From NCBI GenBank assembly GCA_946478915.1, contig CAMLER010000303.1:1-6411 (forward strand): 6,411 nucleotides of DNA. Direction: 5' to 3'. Both the position numbers and the translations under genes were made by a program. The notes beneath the pieces were generated by a model, which was given only the letters and a program-made list of their open reading frames with translations, was not told the DNA's origin and ran no database searches. This stretch comes from an uncultured Chryseolinea sp. (lineage in GTDB: Bacteria; Bacteroidota; Bacteroidia; Cytophagales; Cyclobacteriaceae). Below, piece after piece: positions 1-5,869 of this stretch (positions are counted from its first letter, which is position 1; every line of letters starts with the position of its first letter).

Positions 1-85
1 TTACAGCATTAGGTTGCTTTGCACAGGAGGCTAAGACTAATAGGATCACTAAAAGTCTGATAGTGTCAGTAAACTTGCTCAACAT
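1..85 (-). CDS. Lipoprotein, N-terminal fragment running off the left edge
   Basis: On the minus strand an ATG at 85-83 opens a reading frame that is still open at base 1, giving 28 visible residues. They form a textbook lipoprotein signal: a short N-region with K4 and R10, a hydrophobic core at residues 11-18 (LLVILLVL), and a lipobox L18-A19-S20-C21, followed by A-K-Q-P-N. Signal peptidase II would cleave before C21, and the mature protein would be a lipid-anchored envelope protein. The mature domain lies outside the window, so its function cannot be named. The gene begins 67 bases downstream of the O-methyltransferase stop on the same strand, so read-through from that gene is possible. No clear Shine-Dalgarno sequence or exact -7 box is seen in the gap. 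The gene assignment rests on the strong signal peptide; the family is unknown. Confidence 0.75.
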   Translation of the reverse strand, partial: MLSKFTDTIRLLVILLVLASCAKQPNAV

Positions 86-152
86 AGATATCAGGATGAC
101 GGATGGGACAAAAATGAAAACAGGTAAGTGTGATCGGGTTTGCTTGGACTCG

Positions 153-818
153 TTAGTTTACGACTGCCAGTGCCATGCCGTCATGCATTTTAGAACCAAC
201 GGTCTGCACGATGGTCGCAGTTACTTCAGGAACAGTAGCGAGGAACTCATTGAACCGACGGGCGCCCGTCACCATTTCATCTTTCGTATTGCCATCCATT
301 ACTTTTCCTTCGCGTATGACGTTGTCGGCGACGATAAGCGTACCAGGATGTGATAATTTCAAAGACCACTCAAAATATTCTTTGTATGGTGATTTATCCG
401 CATCGATGAATATCATGTCGAAAGGACCTTCGTTGTCTGCAAATATCTGAGGTAAAAGGTCAATCGCATTACCGACGCGTATATCTACTACGTTACTCAA
501 CTCCGCTCGTTTTATATTTTCACGGGCAACCTTGGCATGTAGGGGCTCGAACTCAAGAGAAATCAGCTTGCCGCCAGCAGGTAGAGCCCGCGCCATCCAG
601 ATGGTGCTATACCCGACCAGCGTGCCAATCTCAAGAATTTTATTTGCCCTACAGGTCTTTGCCAGCACTTGCAAAAATTTTCCCTGATTGGCCGAGACAC
701 TTATTGGCGGAATATTAGATTCTTTAATGGAATTGTCCGCTGCCTTTAACGCGTCGTCCTCAATTCCGACAAGACCACGAATGTAGTCATCAACCTGTTC
801 AAAAATTTGCGAGTTCAT
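153..818 (-). CDS. Class I SAM-dependent, cation-dependent O-methyltransferase (Methyltransf_3 / COMT-like)
   Basis: The 221-residue protein has the length and motif order of bacterial cation-dependent O-methyltransferases related to catechol and caffeoyl-CoA O-methyltransferases. These transfer the methyl group of S-adenosylmethionine to a hydroxyl, usually on a catechol-like substrate, in the cytoplasm. Visible motifs are the SAM-binding loop LEIGTLVGYST (62-72), an acidic residue after strand 2 in LISLEFEP (E89), VGNAIDLLP (115-123), and the metal-binding set D139 in FIDADK plus D165-N166 in VADNV. The end, DGMALAVV, is the usual last strand of the fold. The ATG at 818 leaves a complete N-terminal helix region, and no better start is seen. 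It lies 43 bases downstream of the secreted hydrolase and 67 bases upstream of the lipoprotein, all on one strand. The family assignment is secure; the substrate is not predictable. Confidence 0.93.
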   Translation of the reverse strand: MNSQIFEQVDDYIRGLVGIEDDALKAADNSIKESNIPPISVSANQGKFLQVLAKTCRANKILEIGTLVGYSTIWMARALPAGGKLISLEFEPLHAKVARENIKRAELSNVVDIRVGNAIDLLPQIFADNEGPFDMIFIDADKSPYKEYFEWSLKLSHPGTLIVADNVIREGKVMDGNTKDEMVTGARRFNEFLATVPEVTATIVQTVGSKMHDGMALAVVN

Positions 819-861
819 AAGTCTCTATTTTTATGTGCGGCTTAACTGGAAGTGGATACAC

Positions 862-1782
862 CTACTTTTTAGCCTTAAGCCAGTCGTTAGCCTCTAACCA
901 TTGTTTACAGGTAATGAACCAATCTGCAGAGGTCGTCGGATTGTTCAATCCAAAACCGTGACCACCTTCCTGGTAAATATGCAATTCCCCGGAAACATCA
1001 TACTTGAGAAGGCTTTCGTAAAATTTAATGCTGTTGGCTACTGGCACAACCTTGTCATCGCTGGCGTGAACTAAAAATGATGGCGGAGTTTCCTTTGTTA
1101 CCTGTAATTCATTTGAATATAGGTTTACCCCTTCCGGAGTTGGATCATTACCCAGCAGATTGTCGCGTGAACCGCGGTGGCCAATGTCATTTTGAAAACT
1201 AATCACCGGGTAAATAAGGATCATGAAATCGGGGCGAAGACTGGTCTTTTTCTCATTAGCGATATGACTATCCTTGAAGTGAGTTCCCGCAGTAGAAGCA
1301 AGGTGTCCGCCAGCTGAAAATCCCATGATCCCGACGCGTTCTGGGTCAATTTTAAATTTTGCTGACTGTTCCCTAACAGTTTTTATAGCCTGTTGTGCAT
1401 CTTGGAGGGGTCCTAAGGTTTTGTTTCCCATTGTCCGATCGTCAGGGATGCGATATTTGACCACAAAAGCAGAAATGCCAATCTCGTTGAACTTCCGGGC
1501 TACATCATGCCCCTCGTGACGGATTGCATTGATGGCGTAGCCACCCCCGGGAAAGATTATTACAGCAGACGCGCGCTGCTGACCTGGCGCCGGGTAGTAT
1601 TGAAGGGTAGGCACTGAAATTTTGCTGACGATTGTCATACCATTGCGTTCTTCAGTTTTTTCTTCGTTAGAGGCCGGTTTGCTGTTGGGTATTTTATCTT
1701 GGTATAGCGGAAAAATTTCCTGAGCGTTAATTTTATTCATGGAAAAGATGACACAGAATAGAAAAGTATAAAGCTTCCACAT
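862..1782 (-). CDS. Secreted alpha/beta hydrolase, esterase (BD-FAE / acetyl-xylan-esterase-like)
   Basis: This is a serine esterase of the alpha/beta-hydrolase superfamily, of the type found in Bacteroidota carbohydrate-esterase and lipase-like families; a carbohydrate or small acyl ester is the likely substrate. I chose the ATG at 1782 (306 residues). The longer reading frame starts at a GTG at 1839 and would add 19 polar residues before the signal peptide. From this ATG the protein begins with a classical signal peptide ending in KINA, with likely cleavage before Q21, so it should be periplasmic or secreted. Catalytic features are the oxyanion segment FPGGGY (77-82), nucleophile S156 in GFSAGG, acid D243 in SDDKVVP, and H275 in GGHGFG. 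The spacing and the C-terminal tryptophan-rich end fit the family. It would be the first gene of a possible minus-strand unit with the methyltransferase. No convincing promoter was found; TACTTTTC at 1813-1806 is a one-mismatch -7 box without a -33 partner. Confidence 0.9.
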   Translation of the reverse strand: MWKLYTFLFCVIFSMNKINAQEIFPLYQDKIPNSKPASNEEKTEERNGMTIVSKISVPTLQYYPAPGQQRASAVIIFPGGGYAINAIRHEGHDVARKFNEIGISAFVVKYRIPDDRTMGNKTLGPLQDAQQAIKTVREQSAKFKIDPERVGIMGFSAGGHLASTAGTHFKDSHIANEKKTSLRPDFMILIYPVISFQNDIGHRGSRDNLLGNDPTPEGVNLYSNELQVTKETPPSFLVHASDDKVVPVANSIKFYESLLKYDVSGELHIYQEGGHGFGLNNPTTSADWFITCKQWLEANDWLKAKK

Positions 1783-2040
1783 TGGTTGTATTTTTTTGGC
1801 TTGCTGAAAAGTAGCTATTTCCTGACAATTTATTGCCACGGAAACAGGGCCGAATGAAGCGGGGCGGCAAGATTTTTAGAATCAAAATGTTAAAGGTAAT
1901 CACTTCCGGTCGTCCCGATATTTTCGTCGGTTGATGGCACGAATCCCATGCGAGTCTGGCAGATTGAAGTTAACTGTAATGCTATTGGTTGTAGATGTTG
2001 TGTCGTATTCTGCCCTCGAAAAAGTCGAATTTGCCTCCCT
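1783..2040. other. Divergent intergenic region, left part, no confident gene
   Basis: With the hydrolase start placed at 1782, 321 bases separate two divergent genes. The right end (2041-2103) is the SRPBCC promoter and leader, described separately. The remainder holds nothing I can name. A minus-strand frame is open from above 2046 down to a TGA at 1902-1900. Its last 48 codons from a GTG at 2046 read plausibly (for example SITVNFNLPDSHG), but there is no ATG start and no family resemblance that I recognise, so I do not call it a gene. The plus-strand frame at 1939-2082 is equally open and looks less protein-like, being rich in cysteine. No strong hairpin or repeat is visible. Confidence 0.5.
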
Positions 2041-2068
2041 TTGCACGCTTAACTTTCTTCTATGTTTG
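2041..2068 (+). promoter_or_regulatory. Bacteroidota-type promoter for the SRPBCC gene
   Basis: TTG at 2041-2043 (TTTG if 2040 is included) is followed after 17 bases by TATGTTTG at 2061-2068, an exact match to the Bacteroidota -7 consensus TAnnTTTG with an accepted -33 spacing. Transcription should begin near 2074, leaving a leader of about 30 bases. The leader is A-rich (AAAAGAAG close to the ATG), as is usual in this phylum. The position, orientation and exact match make this the best-supported promoter in the window. Confidence 0.75.
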
Positions 2069-2103
2069 TCGTGTAATAAATGAACAAAACATAAAAGAAG
2101 ATT

Positions 2104-2529
2104 ATGGAAACAAAGGAAGGAACAGCGATTACAATCGAAACATCGGTTAAAGCGCCAATAGAAAAAGTGTGGAAGTATTGGTCAGGGCCTGAGCATATCA
2201 CGAAATGGGCAACTGCTTCTGATGATTGGCATGCTCCGTATGCCGATAATGATTTGAGAAAAGATGGTAAGTTCAAAACCACAATGGCGGCAAAGGATGG
2301 TAGCTTCAGCTTTGATTTTGAAGGCGTATACACCAACGTAACCCCAAAAACTTTTATAGAGTATGTAATGAGTGATGGCAGAAAGGCAAAAATCGTTTTC
2401 GAAGAAAATGGTGGGGAAACTAAAATAGTTGAGACGTTTGATCCGGAATCGGAAAATCCCATCGAAATGCAACGTGACGGTTGGCAGGCAATTCTCAATA
2501 ACTTTAAGAAATACACGGAGGCTAATTAA
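2104..2529 (+). CDS. SRPBCC family protein, AHSA1-type (activator of Hsp90 ATPase homologue 1-like)
   Basis: The 141-residue protein is a single START/Bet v 1-like helix-grip domain of the AHSA1 group. These small cytoplasmic proteins have a hydrophobic cavity and are thought to bind lipids or other small ligands; bacterial members rarely have a proven role, and the name does not imply Hsp90 activity. Family features are the N-terminal strand and helix TSVKAPIEKVWKYW (13-26), PEHITKW (29-35), the short W42-H-A-P segment, DGSFSFDFEGVYTNVTP (65-81), and the long C-terminal helix GWQAILNNFKKY (126-137). The length is normal and both ends are intact. The ATG at 2104 follows an A-rich leader and an exact promoter. 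The gene appears to be monocistronic, ending 13 bases before a hairpin terminator. Family assignment is confident; the ligand is unknown. Confidence 0.92.
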   Translation: METKEGTAITIETSVKAPIEKVWKYWSGPEHITKWATASDDWHAPYADNDLRKDGKFKTTMAAKDGSFSFDFEGVYTNVTPKTFIEYVMSDGRKAKIVFEENGGETKIVETFDPESENPIEMQRDGWQAILNNFKKYTEAN

Positions 2530-2542
2530 AGTGTATGTAAGA

Positions 2543-2573
2543 AAAATCCACAGCTGCTAGTGCTGTGGATTTT
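2543..2573. terminator. Bidirectional intrinsic terminator between convergent genes
   Basis: A perfect 12-base-pair stem joins AAAATCCACAGC (2543-2554) to GCTGTGGATTTT (2562-2573) around a 7-base loop (TGCTAGT). The A/T ends of the stem supply a U tract in both directions: TTTT on the plus strand, TTTTTCTT on the minus strand. It begins 13 bases after the SRPBCC stop and can also end minus-strand transcripts from the haloperoxidase gene, whose stop lies about 190 bases away at 2763. Confidence 0.85.
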
Positions 2574-2666
2574 CAATTATTTGTAATTCCTGAAAAAGAT
2601 GAGTAGGGACCAGGGTACACACTTTCCGAATAAACCGCCGTAGCAAAAATTACGTGAACGACTGAT

Positions 2667-2696
2667 CCTTATTCCTTATTCCTTATTCCTTATTCC
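2667..2696. repeat. Heptanucleotide tandem repeat (CCTTATT) x 4.3
   Basis: Four perfect head-to-tail copies of CCTTATT (2667-2694) are followed by a partial CC. The array lies in the 233-base gap between the 3' ends of two convergent genes, about 95 bases beyond the terminator hairpin and 67 bases below the haloperoxidase stop. It is therefore not placed to switch a promoter or reading frame of either neighbour. Directly to its right a short inverted repeat, TCCCTG (2694-2699) with CAGGGA (2704-2709), overlaps the last copy; it lacks a U tract and is not called a terminator. The array could expand or contract by replication slippage. Confidence 0.9.
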
Positions 2697-2762
2697 CTGC
2701 CCTCAGGGATTTGTCTACTCCCACATAAAAAGAACAAATTGACAAAGTAGCATTAGGCACTT

Positions 2763-4133
2763 CTACATCCGCTTGCTCAATGTTGCAAAAATGTAGTCAC
2801 CTATTTTTTCACCCATATCTAGACCTACTTTGTTGTCCGTAGGGAAATGTATTCCTGCATAGAACCTTGAGTCAGCACATTCTTTCGCCAATTGGCTGAA
2901 CATTGGTGCATCTTGTGGAAAGACGTGCGACAAAATTGCGGCCGCAGTGGATGAAGCAGTTGCGTGACCCGAGGGATATCCCGGAAAAGGAGGCGTATAG
3001 CCTATAAGTGGCTTAAAATTGGGATCCATTTGGTCAGGACGTATTCCAAAGTAAGCATATTTGGCATCCATTATAGCAATAGCACAGTCGTATATGCTCA
3101 TGTGAAGCATAGCATATATACGAGCACATTCAAGCGTATTCCTTTCAAGATGATATTCAAAAATTTTTGCGTTAGCCACGTCCGTCCATATATCGAGTCC
3201 ACTGTGAGCTGCCCAGTAATACGCCTGGGAAGCTGTATAGAAATTTTGCTTGAAATTTCTCATTTCTTCCATCTCTTTCGTAAAGTCCGGCGGAGCTGCT
3301 GGCCTAAACTGATCGCCTGATCTTAAAATCAATGGCTTGAACGTCGTTGTTATTGCTCCCACAGGATATGGACCTTTCCAGTGCGTAGCGTCATTTGGCT
3401 GGTCACCGGTCCAGGGTGCATCCGGGAGATGAACCTTCGATTTTGCAATAACTTTTTCTGCCACTTGTTCGCCAAGTTTCCATCCCTGTTCGACGTCGCT
3501 GGGAAACTGCACGCCTGCCGATACTCTGGATTCGGCAGCCTGCTTACCGAGCGAAATAATAGAATCGGCAACTTCAGGGAAAAAGTGCGCCAACACGGTT
3601 GCGGCGGCGCCGGCAGTAACCGCGTGCTCACACGGGTAGGAATATGTATCAGGCGCCTTCACAACGGGATCGATAGACGCATCGACTTGAAATGGTCTTT
3701 TTCTCGATGTTTGTTGCTTTGCTTTCAGCGCAGCAACTGTAGCATCATAGATCGCCATATTCATCCACGCCATGGGTCCTTTAAAAAATGTAAGTCCGTT
3801 GTTTACAAAAAATTGTGCGCCCGTGAGTTGGTAGCCGATCTGATTCCAGCGATAGGCCGGAGCTCCCGAGTCCCAATACCGGATACGTTGCAGAACAGCA
3901 GGCGTGTTCAGCGACATTTTCTTTTTCACTTCGGCGAGCTCAATTTTTACTTGCTTGTCGTCTGGCGCAGTTGCAATTGTGACTTCACCAGCGTTAGCGA
4001 GAACAATTGTTTTCGAGGCGGTCGTTGTCTTTGCACTTTCTGTTTGTTGACAGAATGAAAAGTAAAAACTTAGGCAAAACACTGTGGTCAGCATCGCGAA
4101 AGTCTTCTTGAAGGGAGAGGGATTTGTGTTCAT
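2763..4133 (-). CDS. Vanadium-dependent haloperoxidase / PAP2-superfamily protein, exported, internally duplicated
   Basis: This 456-residue protein has a hydrophobic signal peptide (residues 9-28, ending FSFC) and should act in the periplasm or outside the cell. The C-terminal half carries the complete PAP2/haloperoxidase signature: K358-X6-R365-P366, P387-S-G-H390, and S422-R423-X5-H429-X3-D433. These correspond to the vanadate or phosphate pocket (K, R, SGH, R) and the His that binds vanadium in haloperoxidases or acts as nucleophile in phosphatases. F383, seven residues before H390, matches the Phe found there in fungal vanadium chloroperoxidase. The N-terminal half repeats the same pattern about 220 residues earlier: K139-X6-R146-P147, P167-C-E-H170, S202-R203-X5-Q209-X3-D213, so it is a degenerate second copy. 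The likely reaction is halide oxidation with hydrogen peroxide, or phosphate-ester hydrolysis; sequence alone does not decide. Start: ATG at 4133, 34 bases below the 3' end of a -7 box. Confidence 0.9.
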   Translation of the reverse strand: MNTNPSPFKKTFAMLTTVFCLSFYFSFCQQTESAKTTTASKTIVLANAGEVTIATAPDDKQVKIELAEVKKKMSLNTPAVLQRIRYWDSGAPAYRWNQIGYQLTGAQFFVNNGLTFFKGPMAWMNMAIYDATVAALKAKQQTSRKRPFQVDASIDPVVKAPDTYSYPCEHAVTAGAAATVLAHFFPEVADSIISLGKQAAESRVSAGVQFPSDVEQGWKLGEQVAEKVIAKSKVHLPDAPWTGDQPNDATHWKGPYPVGAITTTFKPLILRSGDQFRPAAPPDFTKEMEEMRNFKQNFYTASQAYYWAAHSGLDIWTDVANAKIFEYHLERNTLECARIYAMLHMSIYDCAIAIMDAKYAYFGIRPDQMDPNFKPLIGYTPPFPGYPSGHATASSTAAAILSHVFPQDAPMFSQLAKECADSRFYAGIHFPTDNKVGLDMGEKIGDYIFATLSKRM

Positions 4134-4170
4134 ACATTAGTCGTTAGATCTTGTAAATCTTATGTATGAG

Positions 4171-4178
4171 CAAAATTA
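4171..4178 (-). promoter_or_regulatory. Candidate -7 promoter element for the haloperoxidase gene
   Basis: On the minus strand TAATTTTG (4178-4171) matches TAnnTTTG exactly and would place the transcript start about 30 bases before the ATG at 4133. No TTG lies 17-23 bases upstream, where the sequence reads GCAAAGTCA instead. A weak -33 is what one expects of a promoter needing an activator, and an AraC-family gene sits immediately upstream; that link is inference. An imperfect hairpin, CTTTGCC (4199-4205) with GGCCAAAG (4211-4218), lies just above the element and could be an operator or a weak terminator of the regulator transcript, though it has no U tract. Confidence 0.45.
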
Positions 4179-4245
4179 CGCCGGTGATTTGATGTTGACT
4201 TTGCCAGGAGGGCCAAAGAATTCTCTTAAAAGTCCAATCTGCAGA

Positions 4246-5121
4246 TCAACTGGCATTTGCCAGTATTCCCTTGCGATACTTCAACGGAGAGACGCCTGTG
4301 GATTCTTTGAAGACTCTGTCGAAATGTGAAATATTGCTAAAGCCGCTCTCAAGCGCTACATCGATAATTTGCTTGTCGGTTTGTATGAGAAGTCGCTGTG
4401 CATGGTCAATTCTTTTTTGCAACAGCCAACGCCCAGGCGAATCATTAAAGGTTGCCGCAAAATCTCTTTTAAATTTTGAAAGACTTCTGTTACAAAGTTT
4501 TGCGTATTGTTGAAGATCCAGGTTGTATAAACTATTGTTCTCCATTATTTCCCTCAGATCATCAACACCATCCTGGGCCAATCTGCAAAAGTAGGCAATT
4601 AGCGTCGGGTTGTTTTTGGAAGTAATGATGTTCAACAAGAGTTCGCGGACTTTGAGTTCCAATAAATCTTCTGCTGGGGCGATTCCGCTCTCAAAGTATG
4701 ACAATACAGATTCATAAAAAGCCTGCATCACCGGCGTCGTAGAAACCTCTATTACCTGGTCACCCGTTTCTTCGTTTGAATTGGGGGCTGATAGAATAGG
4801 CTTGTTTTCCTTAATGAAGCAACGGATATATTGGTCGGGGACGAAAAACATCAGAGCACAAAGAGGATCCTCGCCAATCTTTTCAACCGTGATGGCTCCC
4901 TTCTTCACAAAAAAGGTTGAACCTAATGTCAGCTGCCACGATTTGTCTCTTGTGTAAAGGCATTTGTTTCCGTTCAGCACATGTATGAAAAGATTGTGCG
5001 CATTCCAGTCGTCAAACTTGAGGCTACGTGGACAATCCATTTTCAGGAACAGTACTCCTTTGCAGGAAAATTGTCGCATGGCCTCCGGATTTGTCGTCAC
5101 AAAATCATAGAGACTGTCCAT
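4246..5121 (-). CDS. AraC-family transcriptional regulator (ExsA-like N-terminal domain)
   Basis: From the ATG at 5121 the protein has 291 residues. The frame could be extended to a TTG at 5142, but the ATG follows AAGAAAAGG closely and leaves the full domain, so I prefer it. Residues about 20-105 form a beta-rich, cupin-like sensor region of the type seen in ExsA-like regulators (NLFIHVLNG, LTLGSTFFVKKGA). Residues about 199-284 are the paired helix-turn-helix DNA-binding domain: first HTH around LDLQQYAKLCNRSLSKFKRDF, second around IIDVALESGFSNISHFDRVF, then the family hallmark TGVSPLKYR. It should act in the cytoplasm as a transcription activator. The haloperoxidase gene lies 112 bases downstream on the same strand and is the prime candidate target; self-regulation is also possible. 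The inducer cannot be predicted. Family assignment is firm. Confidence 0.93.
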   Translation of the reverse strand: MDSLYDFVTTNPEAMRQFSCKGVLFLKMDCPRSLKFDDWNAHNLFIHVLNGNKCLYTRDKSWQLTLGSTFFVKKGAITVEKIGEDPLCALMFFVPDQYIRCFIKENKPILSAPNSNEETGDQVIEVSTTPVMQAFYESVLSYFESGIAPAEDLLELKVRELLLNIITSKNNPTLIAYFCRLAQDGVDDLREIMENNSLYNLDLQQYAKLCNRSLSKFKRDFAATFNDSPGRWLLQKRIDHAQRLLIQTDKQIIDVALESGFSNISHFDRVFKESTGVSPLKYRKGILANAS

Positions 5122-5158
5122 CCTTTTCTTGGTATTTTGCAATAAGTGAACGCAAAGA

Positions 5159-5190
5159 CAAAATTATAAAATAATGCGCGATCCGGTCAA
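5159..5190 (-). promoter_or_regulatory. Bacteroidota-type promoter for the AraC-family gene
   Basis: On the minus strand TTG (5190-5188) is followed after 21 bases by TAATTTTG (5166-5159), an exact TAnnTTTG match with spacing within the known range. The transcript would start near 5152, giving a leader of about 30 bases before the ATG at 5121. That leader supports the ATG over the upstream TTG at 5142, which would lie only about 10 bases from the transcript start. The -7 octamer is identical to the one before the haloperoxidase gene. Confidence 0.65.
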
Positions 5191-5303
5191 GCATAATATA
5201 TTGAGTAGCCATAATAGTGACAGGTAGGTGGGTGGTTTCGCTGAAAAAGATATTTGGTCAAAAACTGATTACGTGACTAATTTCTATTGGTGTTGTTTCT
5301 TTT

Positions 5304-5332
5304 TTGGCATTGACTTCTCATCATTATTTTTC
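5304..5332 (+). promoter_or_regulatory. Possible promoter for the DUF1905/YdeI gene
   Basis: TTG at 5304-5306 is followed after 18 bases by TATTTTTC at 5325-5332, which matches TAnnTTTG except for the last base. It would give a very short leader of about 16 bases before the GTG at 5355. Position and spacing fit, but the mismatch and the T-rich local sequence make a chance match possible. Confidence 0.35.
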
Positions 5333-5354
5333 AGGCAACGATTAAATCATCAAG

Positions 5355-5837
5355 GTGAAAGCTATCGTCAACAAAAAAATTGTTTTGGAAAAATTTCAGG
5401 GGAAGGGAGGCTGGACTTATGTGCGGGTCCCCAGCGTCAAAGCTTCCTCAGGTACTCCTTTTGGCTGGATGAAAGTGAAAGGCTCAATTGATGGATATGA
5501 AATCAAAAAGTATCACTTGATGCCGATGGGCAATGGTAACTTGTTTTTGCCGGTGAAAGCTGAAATCAGAAAGGCTATTAAGAAGGGTGAAGGGGATTGG
5601 GTTCAGGTAGTTCTCTATCCTGACGATGATCCTTTAGAAATTCCTCAGGAGATGATCCTTTGTCTAGAAGACGAACCGAGGGCACTTACGTTCTTTAATT
5701 CGCTCACTGAGAGCCAACGCAAGCATTACATTGACTGGGTATATTCTGCCAGAAAGGAAGAAACTAAGGTTGTCCGACTTGCTCAGACTATCAATAGACT
5801 GTTACGCGGATTAAAGATGTACGACACAGTGAGCTAA
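5355..5837 (+). CDS. DUF1905 plus YdeI/OmpD-associated (OmdA) domain protein
   Basis: The 160-residue protein combines two small domains often found together. DUF1905 spans about residues 5-92 (IVLEKFQGKGGWTYVRVP, then FGWMKVKGSIDGYEI, and LPVKAEIRKAIKKGEGDWVQVVL). The helical YdeI/OmdA domain spans about 98-155 (FNSLTESQRKHYIDWVYSARKEETKVVRL). It has no signal peptide or membrane segment and should be cytoplasmic. Some family members are annotated as bacteriocin-protection proteins after enterobacterial YdeI, but no biochemical activity is established, and I do not transfer that role. The start is a GTG: an in-frame stop at 5343-5345 leaves no room for an upstream ATG, and the next ATG (codon 40) would cut DUF1905 in half. 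The Shine-Dalgarno signal is weak. The gene is divergent from the AraC regulator, with 233 bases between the two start codons. Confidence 0.85.
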   Translation: MKAIVNKKIVLEKFQGKGGWTYVRVPSVKASSGTPFGWMKVKGSIDGYEIKKYHLMPMGNGNLFLPVKAEIRKAIKKGEGDWVQVVLYPDDDPLEIPQEMILCLEDEPRALTFFNSLTESQRKHYIDWVYSARKEETKVVRLAQTINRLLRGLKMYDTVS

Positions 5838-5869
5838 ACTTCATAATCGTTCACACCAGTCGCGCGTTA

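Noticed and set aside
63..353. Plus-strand open frame of 96 codons
   Set aside because: It lies antisense to the well-supported methyltransferase and to the lipoprotein start, and its translation has no family-like features.
1783..1839. Extended GTG start for the secreted hydrolase
   Set aside because: It would place 19 polar residues before an otherwise perfect signal peptide; the ATG at 1782 is the natural start.
2049..2516. Minus-strand open frame of 155 codons across the SRPBCC gene
   Set aside because: The plus-strand AHSA1-type protein is conserved along its whole length with a promoter and terminator; the antisense frame covers the same bases and also includes that promoter.
2694..2709. 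Inverted repeat TCCCTG/CAGGGA as a terminator for the haloperoxidase gene
   Set aside because: Only six base pairs and no U tract on the minus strand; the hairpin at 2543-2573 is a far better terminator for both directions.
3381..4058. Plus-strand open frame of 225 codons inside the haloperoxidase gene
   Set aside because: It is antisense to a protein with complete catalytic motifs and a signal peptide. Its translation is Cys- and Arg-rich and without a recognisable domain.
5122..5142. Extended TTG start for the AraC regulator
   Set aside because: It would leave almost no leader after the predicted transcript start, and the ATG at 5121 has an adjacent purine-rich ribosome-binding sequence.
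5228..5491. Plus-strand open frame of 87 codons overlapping the DUF1905 gene start
   Set aside because: It overlaps the true DUF1905 frame out of register, and its translation is low-quality and family-less.
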